The notes: generated from the letters alone by a model not told the origin. Shown: positions 44,501 through 53,420, counted from the first letter of the stretch. The stretch is DNA of 64,000 nt from Actinoplanes lutulentus (GCF_003259845.1 NZ_QLMJ01000004.1:248001-312000), one strand, 5' to 3'. Program-made: numbers and translations.

Positions 44501-44620
44501 GGCCGCGCGTGCGGCGGGCGCCGAACGGGCGGGCGTCGCCTTACCGGCCGGCGTCGCACCCTTGCGGGCGGGCGCGGCGGACACAGCGGGTCTCATCGTT
44601 GCCTTTTTGGCAGCGGGCAT
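41582..44620 (-). CDS. Giant Lys/Ala-rich histone H1-like protein
   Basis: 1012 residues. The N-terminal ~330 and C-terminal ~560 residues are almost entirely Lys/Ala/Thr repeats (AAKATAAKATATKAT type), like eukaryotic H1 tails and the AlgP/HupB-type tails of bacteria. Between them, at ~335-480, is a distinct acidic segment (VSTDELRQLDEVDPSQVEDV, then PSDDDEDDETPELPVADDED) that looks like a small folded or interaction module. The protein is strongly basic overall and should bind DNA or RNA. Start at 44620 is supported by AAGGAGG 9 nt upstream. Both opposite-strand frames are open for thousands of bases because of the repetitive codons, but the Lys/Ala reading is the biologically coherent one. 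Internal repeats make length variation likely. Confidence 0.8.
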   Translation of the reverse strand: MPAAKKATMRPAVSAAPARKGATPAGKATPARSAPAARAAAPSKTGRAVAAVSKGAAARNGSTVAGAKTVAAAPGRGKTVTARVPAAKPAVRPAAGKSAAASRSAAVKPASVRPSATKSKPATVRSAAAKPTTVRSASGGKVIAASKAAAGKSAVVKAPVGKAAAVKASAAKTPVAKKPVAKAPVAKAPVAKKPVAVKAPATKAAAVKAAGGRAVAPKQVARVVAGAGGSTAGGRAARGVPQSGRTTAARKPAVVKQKQAAAAKPAAVKAVVPKPAARKAAAQKVVAQKAAPKAAAPKVVAPKVAPKAAKQAVVPAARSGRAKVGAARPAGRRVAAAMSGSPKSQVTVSTDELRQLDEVDPSQVEDVQYAGGWFPRHSGPATPDAGSDQWGSDRPDLEAVGGNGPDAGNGTRVGDEPPSDDDEDDETPELPVADDEDDDWAASRRRTSAVFVEPVLQEDAAPLAHGDFEVRHGATLASSARSGGARVAKAGPARTAGAKVARGTASVAEPSASNAAPEPAAGVAAKKPVRKSTAAKSTAAKSAAAKSTAAKSAGAKAAPRTTAAKATATKATATKATATKATPAKATAVKATATKTAGAKATAAKSAAVKTTVAKGTAAKATAAKTAAVKATAAANKAAAAAAKATAATTKATGTKATGTKAAGAKATATKAAVTKTAGTKAAAAKAAPVAKTAAAGRASGGRVAKAAPAKAVKTTATKATAAKATTAKATTAKATTAKATTAKATAAKATATKATAAKKATGTAAKATATRATGARATAAKATAAKTTGTKATAAKAVGTKATAAKTTGARATKAQAAKTTRASAAKVTATKATKATATKATAAKATKAAPTKATKATAAKTTAAKATAAKATATKATARKATATKATAAKTTGARAAATKATAAKATRPTAVKTTAAKATTAKAATAKAATAKAATAKAATAKATTAKATTAKAKASNAKTAAPKASTTKSAPGRTSSNKSAAAKTGSPAGNAAKSARVTRTPEKAQRRR

Positions 44621-44721
44621 CGAGGTGTTCCTCCTTGCGAATGACTGCGGGCACGTCGGCGCCTGGAGACGGCACGACTCCGGTTAGGACAACGAGCCGT
44701 GAACCGGATCGATCCGTGCGA

Positions 44722-44928
44722 TTAGCTGGCTTCCCCCGTCCAGCGGGCGTCCTCGGCATCCCATTCGGCATTGCGCTTCTCGACGTTGTCGAGTGCCCGC
44801 GTAGCTTCGTCCGCCGTGGCGTAGGGACCGAGCCGGTATTGGGCGGGACACACCTGGTCGCCGCTCTCAACCCGGTGGTCGCGGAGGCACCAGAAGTGGC
44901 CTGCTCCGCCGAGCCCACTGTCGTTCAT
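44722..44928 (-). CDS. Small SPOR-like conserved actinobacterial protein
   Basis: 68 residues starting MNDSGLGGAGHFWCLRDHRV. The C-terminal half reads YRLGPYATADEATRALDNVE with KRNAEWDAED, a pattern shared by small actinobacterial proteins annotated as SPOR-domain-like. Two Cys (FWCLRDH and QVCPAQ) flank a short loop and could bind metal. The ATG at 44928 is preferred because the 16 extra residues from 44976 do not look conserved, though no strong ribosome site is seen. Between the histone-like gene and asd on the same strand. Confidence 0.8.
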   Translation of the reverse strand: MNDSGLGGAGHFWCLRDHRVESGDQVCPAQYRLGPYATADEATRALDNVEKRNAEWDAEDARWTGEAS

Positions 44929-44996
44929 TCCATCACTGTGCAGCCAAAAACGGCCATGCGCTACCGATTCGGGCAAAAAGTCCTAAATTTCCATCG

Positions 44997-45030
44997 AAAA
45001 AAGGCACCACCCGTTTCCGGGCAGTGCCTT
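44997..45030 (-). terminator. Intrinsic terminator after asd
   Basis: Stem AAGGCAC (45001-45007) / GTGCCTT (45024-45030) with an inner CCCG/CGGG pair and 2-nt symmetrical bulges. On the minus strand it is followed by six T residues (plus strand 44997-45002), the clearest intrinsic terminator in the window. It lies 14 nt beyond the asd stop. Confidence 0.88.
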
Positions 45031-45043
45031 ATTCGGAGAAAAG

Positions 45044-46972
<1,929 letters not shown>

Positions 46973-47057
46973 TCACGGCCCTGTTTCACCGAGGCCTGCT
47001 CGGGTAGTGCGGCGATAGACCCGGCGGCGGGGGTGCGATCCGCCGCCGGGCACGCCG

Positions 47058-47447
47058 TTATCCGATCGGATGACGGCGTGGCCGGTCCAGCAGGCCGAGC
47101 AGCAGCTCCAGAACCTCTTCCTCGTCCAGGCCGTGCAGACTCCGGCAGGTGAGCGCGGGTGTCGACGCGTCGAGACACAGTGGGACGAGATCACCGCCGG
47201 CGTCGGTGATCCGCTGCCAGTCCGCGGCGACGCCGGGATGCTCGGCGGAGAGCAGAACGAGAACCGGATCAGAGCCGGAGAGCGCGGCGAGTAGCCGTTC
47301 CACGAAGTCGGTGCGCGCGATGTGTACATCAACCGCGTAGCCTGCCGCCCGTAGTTCATGGGTGATCCACTCCGCCCATGGCCCGTCAGGGACGGCGTGC
47401 GAGACGAGGATAGGCACGTCCACAGCATGACGCAGGCGAGTCCACAT
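47058..47447 (-). CDS. Small stand-alone TIR-like domain protein
   Basis: 129 residues, essentially one domain. It opens MWTRLRHAVDVPILVSHAVP, corresponding to the first strand and A-loop of TIR_2 domains (usually VFISYAxxD), followed by DGPWAEWITHELRAAGYAVD, which is very typical, then DFVERLLAALSGSDPVLVLL and SAEHPG. The Glu in DFVERL falls where the catalytic Glu of NAD-cleaving TIR domains sits, but the segment between (VHIART) is shortened and lacks the usual W. It has no partner domain; whether it cleaves NAD, signals or is a remnant is open. Isolated between the methyltransferase and gap. Confidence 0.7.
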   Translation of the reverse strand: MWTRLRHAVDVPILVSHAVPDGPWAEWITHELRAAGYAVDVHIARTDFVERLLAALSGSDPVLVLLSAEHPGVAADWQRITDAGGDLVPLCLDASTPALTCRSLHGLDEEEVLELLLGLLDRPRRHPIG

Positions 47448-47622
47448 TGCTTCCCGGGCTTAGATGTACGTCGCTGGGGTGGTGTGAGAATGTCGTCCGT
47501 TGACGTGCAACTTGCACAACTCATAGTGTCGGTGTCGTGACGCGCGGTGGACCCTTGAGGGAACAGGGCGACCTGGTCACGGAAAAAATGCTGACAAAGC
47601 ATCCGCAATCGAGGAGCGCTCG

Positions 47623-48681
47623 ATGACTGTCGCGATCGGGATCAACGGGCTCGGACGGATCGGGCGAAGCTTGACCCGGATCGTGGCTGCCATGCCACAA
47701 ACCGGGGTGGAGATCACCGCGGTGAACGACATCGCGTCGACCGAGAAGCTGGCGTACGGGTTACGGCGGGACAGCCTCCGCGGCTCGTTCCCCGGCACGG
47801 TGACGGCCCGGGGTGAATACCTCGTGGTCAACGACCGCCTCATCAGGACCTTTCACCACGAGCGTCCGGAGAGGATCCCGTGGGCCGAGGAGGGTGTGGA
47901 CGTCGTCATCGAGGCCACCGGCCGGTTCCGGGCCGGAGGGGCGGCGCGGTCGCACATCAGCCACGGCGGCGCCCGCAAGGTGGTGATCAGCGCGTCGGCC
48001 GACGACCCGGACGCGTTCCTGGTCTTCGGTGCCAACCACAACAGCTACAACCCCGCGGTGCACGACGTCGTCTCGCCGGCCTCGTGCGGGGTCAACGCGC
48101 TGACCGTGATGGCGAAGGTGCTGCTCGACCGGTTCGGCCTGCGTTCGGTGCACACCTCGGTGATGCTGGCGACCCAGGGCTGGCAGCGGGTGCAGGACGC
48201 ATCGGTCGGCACGTCCCGGGACGATCCGCGGCTCGGCCGGGCCAGCGCGGACAGCATCATCCCGCACAACCACGTGGTCGGTGACCTGGTACGCGTGGCG
48301 CTGCCCGAGATCGGCGAGATGCGCTACAGCTACTACTGCGTGCCGACGCCGATCGGATCGCTCGCCGAGATCTCCGGGATGACCGACCGGCCGGTCACCG
48401 TCGAGGAGATCAACCGGGCGATGGCCGAGGCCGCCGCCGGGCCGTTGCGCGGGATCCTTGCGTACGACCCGGATCCGACCGTCTCCATCGACGTGAAGAA
48501 CAACCCGGCCTCCTGCCTGTTCGACCCGTCCGGCACACAGACGACAGCGGACGGCGGTGTGAAGGTGCGCGGCTGGTTCGACAACGAGTGGGGCTTCTCG
48601 AACCGATTACTCGACTTGGCTCGGCTGGTAGGCGAACGGTTACCCGTACCGTCGAGCCATGTGAGCTGGAGCGCCGCTTAG
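47623..48681 (+). CDS. Glyceraldehyde-3-phosphate dehydrogenase-like protein, divergent
   Basis: 352 residues with the GAPDH fold: NAD-binding GINGLGRIGRSLTRIVAAMP, WAEEGVDVVIEATGRFR, then the active-site Cys155 in VSPASCGVNALTVMAKVLLD (canonical SCTTN has become SCGVN) and the C-terminal VKVRGWFDNEWGFSNRLLDL, fully conserved. The strand normally carrying the catalytic His (TTVHAYT) aligns without gaps to TSVMLAT, putting Met181 at the His position; an alignment with a 2-residue insertion could use His177 instead. The phosphate-binding RR region is also not obvious. It may be an accessory or erythrose-4-phosphate-type enzyme rather than the glycolytic GAPDH. GAGGAG precedes the ATG. Confidence 0.85.
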   Translation: MTVAIGINGLGRIGRSLTRIVAAMPQTGVEITAVNDIASTEKLAYGLRRDSLRGSFPGTVTARGEYLVVNDRLIRTFHHERPERIPWAEEGVDVVIEATGRFRAGGAARSHISHGGARKVVISASADDPDAFLVFGANHNSYNPAVHDVVSPASCGVNALTVMAKVLLDRFGLRSVHTSVMLATQGWQRVQDASVGTSRDDPRLGRASADSIIPHNHVVGDLVRVALPEIGEMRYSYYCVPTPIGSLAEISGMTDRPVTVEEINRAMAEAAAGPLRGILAYDPDPTVSIDVKNNPASCLFDPSGTQTTADGGVKVRGWFDNEWGFSNRLLDLARLVGERLPVPSSHVSWSAA

Positions 48682-48691
48682 GGTTGGCGTC

Positions 48692-49600
48692 ATGATCTCT
48701 TCGGAAGATGTGCGAGCGGCAGCGAAGCGCATCGACGGCCGGATCCGGCGCACCCCGGTGATCAACGCCGGGCCGGACCGGTGGTTCAAGCTTGAGCACC
48801 TGCAGCACGCCGGGTCGTTCAAGACCCGCGGCATGTTCAACCGGATCCTGGCCGCCGCCGAGCGTGGTGCGTTGCCCGCCGCCGGCGTGGTGGCCGCGTC
48901 CGGCGGCAATGCCGGGCTGGCCGCCGCGTTAGCAGCCCGTGAGCTGGGCGTTCCGGCCGAGGTGTTCGTCCCGGTCACCGCCCCGGCGGTGAAGGTGGCG
49001 AAGCTCGGAAAACTGGGCGCCCGGGTGGTCCAGGCCGGCAACGAGTACGCCGAGGCGTACGCGGCGGCGACTTCTCGCACGGACGCGCTCTTCTGTCATG
49101 CCTATGACGATCCCGAAATGGTCGCAGGTAACGGGACAATCGGGCTTGAGCTACTTGATGACGTGAAAAATCTGGACACGGTGGTTGTCGCGGTGGGCGG
49201 TGGTGGGCTCATCGCCGGAGTGATCGCCGCCCTGCGTGATCAGGTCCGCGTGGTGGCCGTCGAGCCGTCGTCGTCGCGGGCACTGAACGCGGCGCTGGAA
49301 GCAGGCGAACCGGTCGACGTCGCCGTCTCCGGGGTCGCGGCGGACTCGCTAGGGGCGCGCCGAGTCGGAAATATCGCCTTCGAGCTGGCCATCGACGCGG
49401 ATATCACCTCGGTGCTCGTCGACGACGACGCGATCGTCGAGGCCCGCCGCCGGCTCTGGGAGGACTACCGGATCGTCGTCGAGCACGGCACCGCGGCCGC
49501 CCAGGCGGCACTGTTGTCCGGTTCCTATCAGCCGGCGCCGGGCGAGAACGTCGCCGTTCTGCTCTGCGGAGCCAACACGAATCCGTCTGATCTCGTCTAA
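48692..49600 (+). CDS. PLP-dependent threonine/serine dehydratase-like protein
   Basis: 302 residues, fold type II PLP enzyme. PLP Lys in FKLEHLQHAGSFKTRGMFNR, the substrate Ser/Asn loop in VVAASGGNAGLAAALAAREL, and the phosphate-binding Gly loop VVVAVGGGGLIAGVIAALRD; C-terminal AVLLCGANTNPSDLV. Length fits single-domain catabolic threonine dehydratases without the regulatory ACT domain. It follows the GAPDH-like gene by 10 nt, so they are probably one transcript. Substrate not determined by sequence. Confidence 0.9.
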   Translation: MISSEDVRAAAKRIDGRIRRTPVINAGPDRWFKLEHLQHAGSFKTRGMFNRILAAAERGALPAAGVVAASGGNAGLAAALAARELGVPAEVFVPVTAPAVKVAKLGKLGARVVQAGNEYAEAYAAATSRTDALFCHAYDDPEMVAGNGTIGLELLDDVKNLDTVVVAVGGGGLIAGVIAALRDQVRVVAVEPSSSRALNAALEAGEPVDVAVSGVAADSLGARRVGNIAFELAIDADITSVLVDDDAIVEARRRLWEDYRIVVEHGTAAAQAALLSGSYQPAPGENVAVLLCGANTNPSDLV

Positions 49601-49630
49601 AACGCCCGCCCGAGCTGCAAAGCTCGGACC

Positions 49631-50701
49631 GTGACCAGTTTCCGCCGCTTCGCGCTCGCGGTCTGCGTGATCGGGATGCTCGTCCAGCTCCTGCTCACCG
49701 CGTACTACCTGGGTATGGGGCACAAGGCCGCGCCGCACCACCTGCCGGTCGGCCTGGTCGCCACCGGGGAGCAGGCCGAGCAGGTCACCACGATGCTCGA
49801 GGCCGAGAAGAAGTTCGAGGTCAACGAGTTCGGCTCGGCGGACGCGCTCACCACCGCGATCCGCGAGCGCGAGGTGTACGGCGGTGTCGACCTCACCGAG
49901 GACACCCCGATGCTCTACCTGGCGAGCGCCGCCGGGGCGTCCGCCGCGAGCCTGCTGCGCGCCACGTACGTCAGCGTGATGCAGCAGCAGACCGCGAAAC
50001 AGCTGACCGCTCTCGCCGCGGACTCCACCGAGATCACCGTGGCCCAGGCCGAGGTGCTGATCACTCCCCCGTCGGTGACCGACGTGGTTCCGCTGCCGGC
50101 CGACGACGTGAACGGCGTCTCGCTCGGCTTCCTGACCCAGGCCCTGTCGCTGGGCGGCTCGATCGCCTCGATGGGTCTCGGCCAGCTCATCCCGAAGGCC
50201 CGCCGGTCGTGGAAACGCGGCGCCGCCCACCTCGGCCTGCTGATCCTGTACGCGATCGGCTCAGCCGCCGCGGTGCTCTGGTCGATGAGCTGGTTCAACG
50301 TCGGTGAGGGCGCCGACCGGGTGGAGATGCTGCTGATCTTCTCGCTGATCTCGCTCGCGATCACCGGGTCGACGGCCGGGGCGGTGGCCCTGATCGGTCC
50401 GGCCGGCGCGCTGGTCGGCATCTTCTACTTCACGATCGGGACGGTGATCTCCGGCGCCAGCATCCTCCCGGAGTTCCTGCCCACGTTCGGCCGCCGCCTC
50501 GGCGAGAACCTGCCGACCGGCGCCGGCGTCCAGGCCGTCCGCGACAACCTCTACTTCCCGGACGCGCCGATCGGCAGCCACCTGCTGGTTCTCACGTTGT
50601 ACGCGGTGATCGGCTGTCTCGTCGTACTGATCACCAACATCCTGCCGAACCGGCGGAACAGTACCTCCGAGATCGATCTGGGGCTGTCCGAAAAAGCCTA
50701 A
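49631..50701 (+). CDS. ABC-2/DUF3533-like membrane protein
   Basis: 356 residues. One N-terminal helix (FALAVCVIGMLVQLLLTAYY), an extracytoplasmic domain of ~150 residues (VGLVATGEQAEQVTTMLEAE), then five helices from ~160 to 345 and a charged C-terminal tail. This is the topology of ABC-2 type permeases and YhgE/Pip-like proteins, many of which work with an ABC ATPase, but none is adjacent. GTG start at 49631. 30 nt after the dehydratase gene. Confidence 0.75.
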   Translation: MTSFRRFALAVCVIGMLVQLLLTAYYLGMGHKAAPHHLPVGLVATGEQAEQVTTMLEAEKKFEVNEFGSADALTTAIREREVYGGVDLTEDTPMLYLASAAGASAASLLRATYVSVMQQQTAKQLTALAADSTEITVAQAEVLITPPSVTDVVPLPADDVNGVSLGFLTQALSLGGSIASMGLGQLIPKARRSWKRGAAHLGLLILYAIGSAAAVLWSMSWFNVGEGADRVEMLLIFSLISLAITGSTAGAVALIGPAGALVGIFYFTIGTVISGASILPEFLPTFGRRLGENLPTGAGVQAVRDNLYFPDAPIGSHLLVLTLYAVIGCLVVLITNILPNRRNSTSEIDLGLSEKA

Positions 50702-50727
50702 TGAACCGGAGCACGCTGTCGATCCGT

Positions 50728-50748
50728 ACTTGACTTGAAGTATCAAGT
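50728..50748 (+). promoter_or_regulatory. Inverted-repeat operator candidate upstream of ribA
   Basis: ACTTGA-AGTA-TCAAGT (50733-50748) has perfect 6-bp arms; an extra direct ACTTGA starts at 50728, overlapping a TTGACT that could be a -35. The geometry resembles HxlR/MarR-type operators. It ends 14 nt before the ribA start, so binding would block transcription or initiation. The regulator is not in the neighbourhood. Confidence 0.6.
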
Positions 50749-50762
50749 GCAGGGGAGAAAGC

Positions 50763-51389
50763 ATGCCGGTCCGTACGCGCGTCACCGTTCCGCTCGAGTT
50801 CGCCGATGGCTACCAGACCACGGCCGAGGTGATCACCTTCACCGGTTTGGCCGACGGCAAGGAGCACCTCGCCCTCGCGCTCGGCTCCTGTGCTGACGGG
50901 GATGTCCCGCTGGTCCGGATGCACTCGGAATGCATGACCGGCGACGTCTTCGGCTCCCAGCGCTGTGACTGCGGCCCGCAGCTGCGCGAGGCCGTCGAGC
51001 GGATCGCCACGACCGGCGGATACCTGCTCTACCTGCGCCAGGAGGGCCGGGGCATCGGCCTTTACGCAAAGCTCGACGCGTACGCCCTCCAGGATCTCGG
51101 CATGGACACCTACGAGGCGAACCGGGCTCTCGGCCACGGTGACGACGAGCGGGACTACACGGCCGCGGCGCAGATGCTCGACGCGCTCGGCGCGCGGTCG
51201 ATCGACCTGCTCACCAACAACCCCGACAAATCCAGCCAGCTGCGCGACCTCGGCGTCGAGGTCCGTTCGGTACGCCCGACCGGCGTGCACGCTTCGGCGG
51301 CGAACGTCCGTTATCTGCAGGCGAAGGTGTCGCACACCCAGCACACGATCGACCTGGGTGTCGGGGTCGGCTTGGCTTCCGCGTCCTGA
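50763..51389 (+). CDS. ribA: GTP cyclohydrolase II (RibA)
   Basis: 208 residues; first step of riboflavin synthesis from GTP. VRMHSECMTGDVFGSQRCDC carries the three zinc Cys ligands (C-x10-C-x-C), followed by YLLYLRQEGRGIGLYAKLDA with the catalytic Arg, DTYEANRALGHGDDERDYTA and IDLLTNNPDKSSQL. It is the stand-alone GCH II, without a fused DHBP synthase, so a separate ribB should exist. GGGGAG upstream of the ATG. The ATG itself follows an inverted-repeat operator. Confidence 0.95.
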   Translation: MPVRTRVTVPLEFADGYQTTAEVITFTGLADGKEHLALALGSCADGDVPLVRMHSECMTGDVFGSQRCDCGPQLREAVERIATTGGYLLYLRQEGRGIGLYAKLDAYALQDLGMDTYEANRALGHGDDERDYTAAAQMLDALGARSIDLLTNNPDKSSQLRDLGVEVRSVRPTGVHASAANVRYLQAKVSHTQHTIDLGVGVGLASAS

Positions 51390-51453
51390 CGCCGGCTCGG
51401 CTTTTTCCGGGCGGAGGCCTCAGGTTTCCGCCCGGGAGCCGAACGGTTAGGGC

Positions 51454-52056
51454 GTGGGTATCGAGGGAGTGAACCAGCGCATCGCCGACATTCAGAGCCG
51501 GATGATCGCGATGCAAACTCAGCAGGCCGCCACCACGGCGACCCGGCCGGCCACGCCGAACGCCAGTGGCGCGAACTTCGCCAGCCAGTTGCAGTCGGCT
51601 GTCGCCTCTACGCAGGGCACGCCCGCGGCGGAAAAGACGTACAAACTCAACAGCAAGGGTGTCCCGGAGGAGCTCGTCGCGTACGGAAACGGCAAGATCC
51701 CGGACGAGGCACTCACCAAGGTGGGCGAAACCGGCCACAAACTGTGGGCCCCGGCCGCCGAGAACCTCAACCGCATGATCGAGGACGCCAAGCGCGAGGG
51801 CGTGAAGATCGGCATCACCGACTCGTACCGCCCGTACGAGGAGCAGGTGGATGTAGCCCGCCGCAAGGGCCTGTATTCACAGGGCGGTCTGGCCGCCAAA
51901 CCGGGCACGAGCGAGCACGGCTGGGGCATGGCCACCGACCTGGACCTGAACGCCAAGGCCCTGAACTGGATGCGCACCCACGCCAAGGACTACGGCTTCA
52001 CCGAGAACGTCCCCCGAGAGTCCTGGCACTGGGCCTTCCGCCCCAAAACCACCTAG
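51454..52056 (+). CDS. M15-family (VanY-like) D-Ala-D-Ala carboxypeptidase
   Basis: 200 residues. A helical N-terminal segment (VNQRIADIQSRMIAMQTQQA) and a Thr/Ala-rich linker lead to the peptidase domain (~75-198): IGITDSYRPYEEQVDVARRK, the zinc motif SEHGWGMATDLD and ESWHWAF with the catalytic Glu and third His ligand. These enzymes trim peptidoglycan stem peptides. There is no signal peptide or membrane helix, so export would need another route; similar N-terminal helical segments occur on non-classically exported wall enzymes. GTG start at 51454. Confidence 0.88.
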   Translation: MGIEGVNQRIADIQSRMIAMQTQQAATTATRPATPNASGANFASQLQSAVASTQGTPAAEKTYKLNSKGVPEELVAYGNGKIPDEALTKVGETGHKLWAPAAENLNRMIEDAKREGVKIGITDSYRPYEEQVDVARRKGLYSQGGLAAKPGTSEHGWGMATDLDLNAKALNWMRTHAKDYGFTENVPRESWHWAFRPKTT

Positions 52057-52065
52057 ACACCGTAC

Positions 52066-52215
52066 GGCTGTCACAGACGGCTGCCGGCTGCACAGCACGG
52101 CGACCACCCTGTACAGCCCGAGCCCGGCTGTCGCTCACGGCTGCCGGCTGCACGCGAGGGCGGCCATGCCGTACAGCCGGTCTTGGGTGGCTGTCCCTCA
52201 CGGCTGCCGGCTGCA
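52066..52215. repeat. Direct repeat set A, three copies with a 60-63-bp period
   Basis: Each copy contains ACGGCTGCCGGCTGCAC preceded by GGCTGTC; the copies start at 52066, 52126 and 52189. Between the conserved blocks the sequence diverges (CGAGGGCGGCC versus AGCACGGCGACC). Copies carry GTACAGC/GCTGCAC elements that could form hairpins. Confidence 0.8.
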
Positions 52216-52321
52216 CGCCGCGGCGACCGTGCCGTGCAGCTGGATTCGATCAACGGGCTGCATTTGCCGTCCGGCCGCATCGGGCCTGATCAACGTAGGC
52301 CGAGCGGCGTGAGAGCGCGCC

Positions 52322-52440
52322 GAGCCGTCGCTCAGCCACGGATTCGTGGGCCCATGACATGCGTGAACTACGGCCGAGCGCGGCGAGCCGTCGCTCAGAC
52401 ATGGAATCGCAGGTCCATGACGTGGCTGAGCTACGGCCGG
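52322..52440. repeat. Direct repeat set B, two copies 63 bp apart
   Basis: GAGCCGTCGCTCAG starts at 52322 and 52385, each followed by C(C/A)..GG(A)AT..G, CC(A)TGAC and a conserved CTACGGCC end. Intergenic, non-coding, function unknown. Confidence 0.75.
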
Positions 52441-52594
52441 CCCCACGAGCGCGCGCCACCCGGTGAGCCCGCCGGGGCCCGCCCGGGGCCCGCCGGGGGT
52501 CCACTAATCACCCGGGTGGAGCGCAGGCCCGGACTCGCTGGGTTACCCCGTTGGCGGAGGCCGGAGGCCTTGAGACGTACCATGGCAAGCGCGA

Positions 52595-53005
52595 CGGACG
52601 AGTCGGCTGGGCGGTCGCGTTGGTGCCTTCGGGCACCGCCGAGGAACGTCCGGACTCCGCAGAGCAGGGTGGTTGTTAATGGCAACCCGGGGTGACCCGC
52701 GGGAAAGTGCCACAGAAAACAGACCGCCGGCACGCACCTAGGTGCGGCGCCGGTAAGGGTGAAACGGTGAGGTAAGAGCTCACCAGCACCCCGGGCGACC
52801 GGGGTGGCTCGGTAAACCCCACCCGGAGCAAGGCCAAGCAAGGCCGCTGCCGCAAGGCGGTGGCCGGCGCAGGCGTTCGAGGGCTGCTCGCCCGAGCCTG
52901 CGGGTAGGCTGCTCGAGCCTGCCGGCAACGGCAGGCCTAGATGGATGGCCGCCACCGGGGTCTCGACTCCGGCCACAGAATCCGGCGTACAGGCCGACTC
53001 GTCCG
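52595..53005 (+). ncRNA. rnpB: RNase P RNA (bacterial type A)
   Basis: About 411 nt. The universal P4/J motif GAGGAACGTCCGGACTCCGC is at ~52639, AACAGACCGCC and GGTGAAACGGTGAGGTAAGA (CR II/III area) follow, and the P15-P18 region and the ACAGAATCCGGCGTACAGGC block (52975-52994) close the molecule. The ends pair to form P1: CGGACGAGTCGG (52595-52606) with CCGACTCGTCCG (52994-53005), which defines the limits. The RNA is the catalytic part of RNase P, maturing tRNA 5' ends. The ORFs drawn across it are therefore not genes. Gene boundaries are to within a few bases. Confidence 0.97.
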
Positions 53006-53420
53006 CCGCCCTCAAGGTAACGATCATCGAGGCGGCTTTGACCTCGCCTTATAGATAGGCGTTGTTGGTCAATGTTGGTCGGCTTTGGCTGACATCCGAC
53101 GCCCTGGTGACGCCCTGACGCCCTGGACGCGCCCTGCGCCACACCCCCTGAGGAGTCATCCCGGTCGCCTGGGCTCCGCCATGCTGGATCACCGCCAGGG
53201 CGTCAAATAGCTTCACCGTTTGACGCCCTGGCGGTGATCTGGCATCCCCCTCGGGCAGGCGACCGGGATGACTCCGAACCTGGACACGACGACCTGCATC
53301 GCTCACTCATGGGAATGCGTCATCCCGGGAGCCAGCCTGTCCGGCGAGGACAGGATATTGACGGTGCCCTTGGTGCCGGTCGCGCCAACCAGTGGTTGAA
53401 CGCCTAGGTACGATTAGAGC
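53006..53420. other. Gene-free gap between rnpB and the mobile-element-like region
   Basis: Contains a GCCCTGACGCCCTGGACGC-rich stretch and the long nested inverted repeat (53152-53275). No tRNA, integrase or coding signal was found. Base composition changes within ~100 bp downstream, so a border between core chromosome and mobile DNA probably lies here. Confidence 0.6.
53152..53275. repeat. Nested perfect inverted repeat (long hairpin/cruciform)
   Basis: Outer arms of 20 bp (53152-53171 and 53256-53275, starting GGAGTCATCCCGG) and inner arms of 21 bp (53187-53207 and 53219-53239, starting GATCACCGCCAGG) are each exactly complementary. They are separated by a 15/16-nt interior loop and closed by an 11-nt apical loop (53208-53218). 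Far longer than any terminator in the window. It could be a termination or attachment site, a miniature inverted-repeat element, or a nickase/transfer origin structure. Confidence 0.92.

Larger units (their letters stand above)
52057..52594. other. Gene-free spacer with two ~63-bp repeat sets before rnpB
   Basis: No credible gene; ORFs here run into rnpB. Set A (52066-52215) has three copies beginning GGCTGTC(A/G)C and containing ACGGCTGCCGGCTGCAC at 52066, 52126 and 52189. Set B (about 52318-52440) has two copies of GAGCCGTCGCTCAG... at 52322 and 52385, 63 bp apart. Both sets have a period near 60-63 bp although their sequences differ. The rnpB promoter must lie at the right end. Confidence 0.7.

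Noticed and set aside
46973..47608. 211-codon minus-strand ORF overlapping the TIR gene in another frame
   Set aside because: Ser/Arg/Pro-rich with no structure; the overlapping 129-codon frame gives a recognisable TIR-like domain.
52066..52440. CRISPR or IS end repeats upstream of rnpB
   Set aside because: Copies are imperfect over their whole length with no spacer/repeat alternation and no transposase nearby.
52183..53027. ORFs on both strands around 52.2-53.0 kb
   Set aside because: They overlap the RNase P RNA gene, whose conserved structure explains the sequence.
53006..53420. tRNA gene as an AICE attachment site
   Set aside because: I looked for a cloverleaf and the GGTTCGAATC-type T-arm in this gap and found none; the attachment site may be at the other end.
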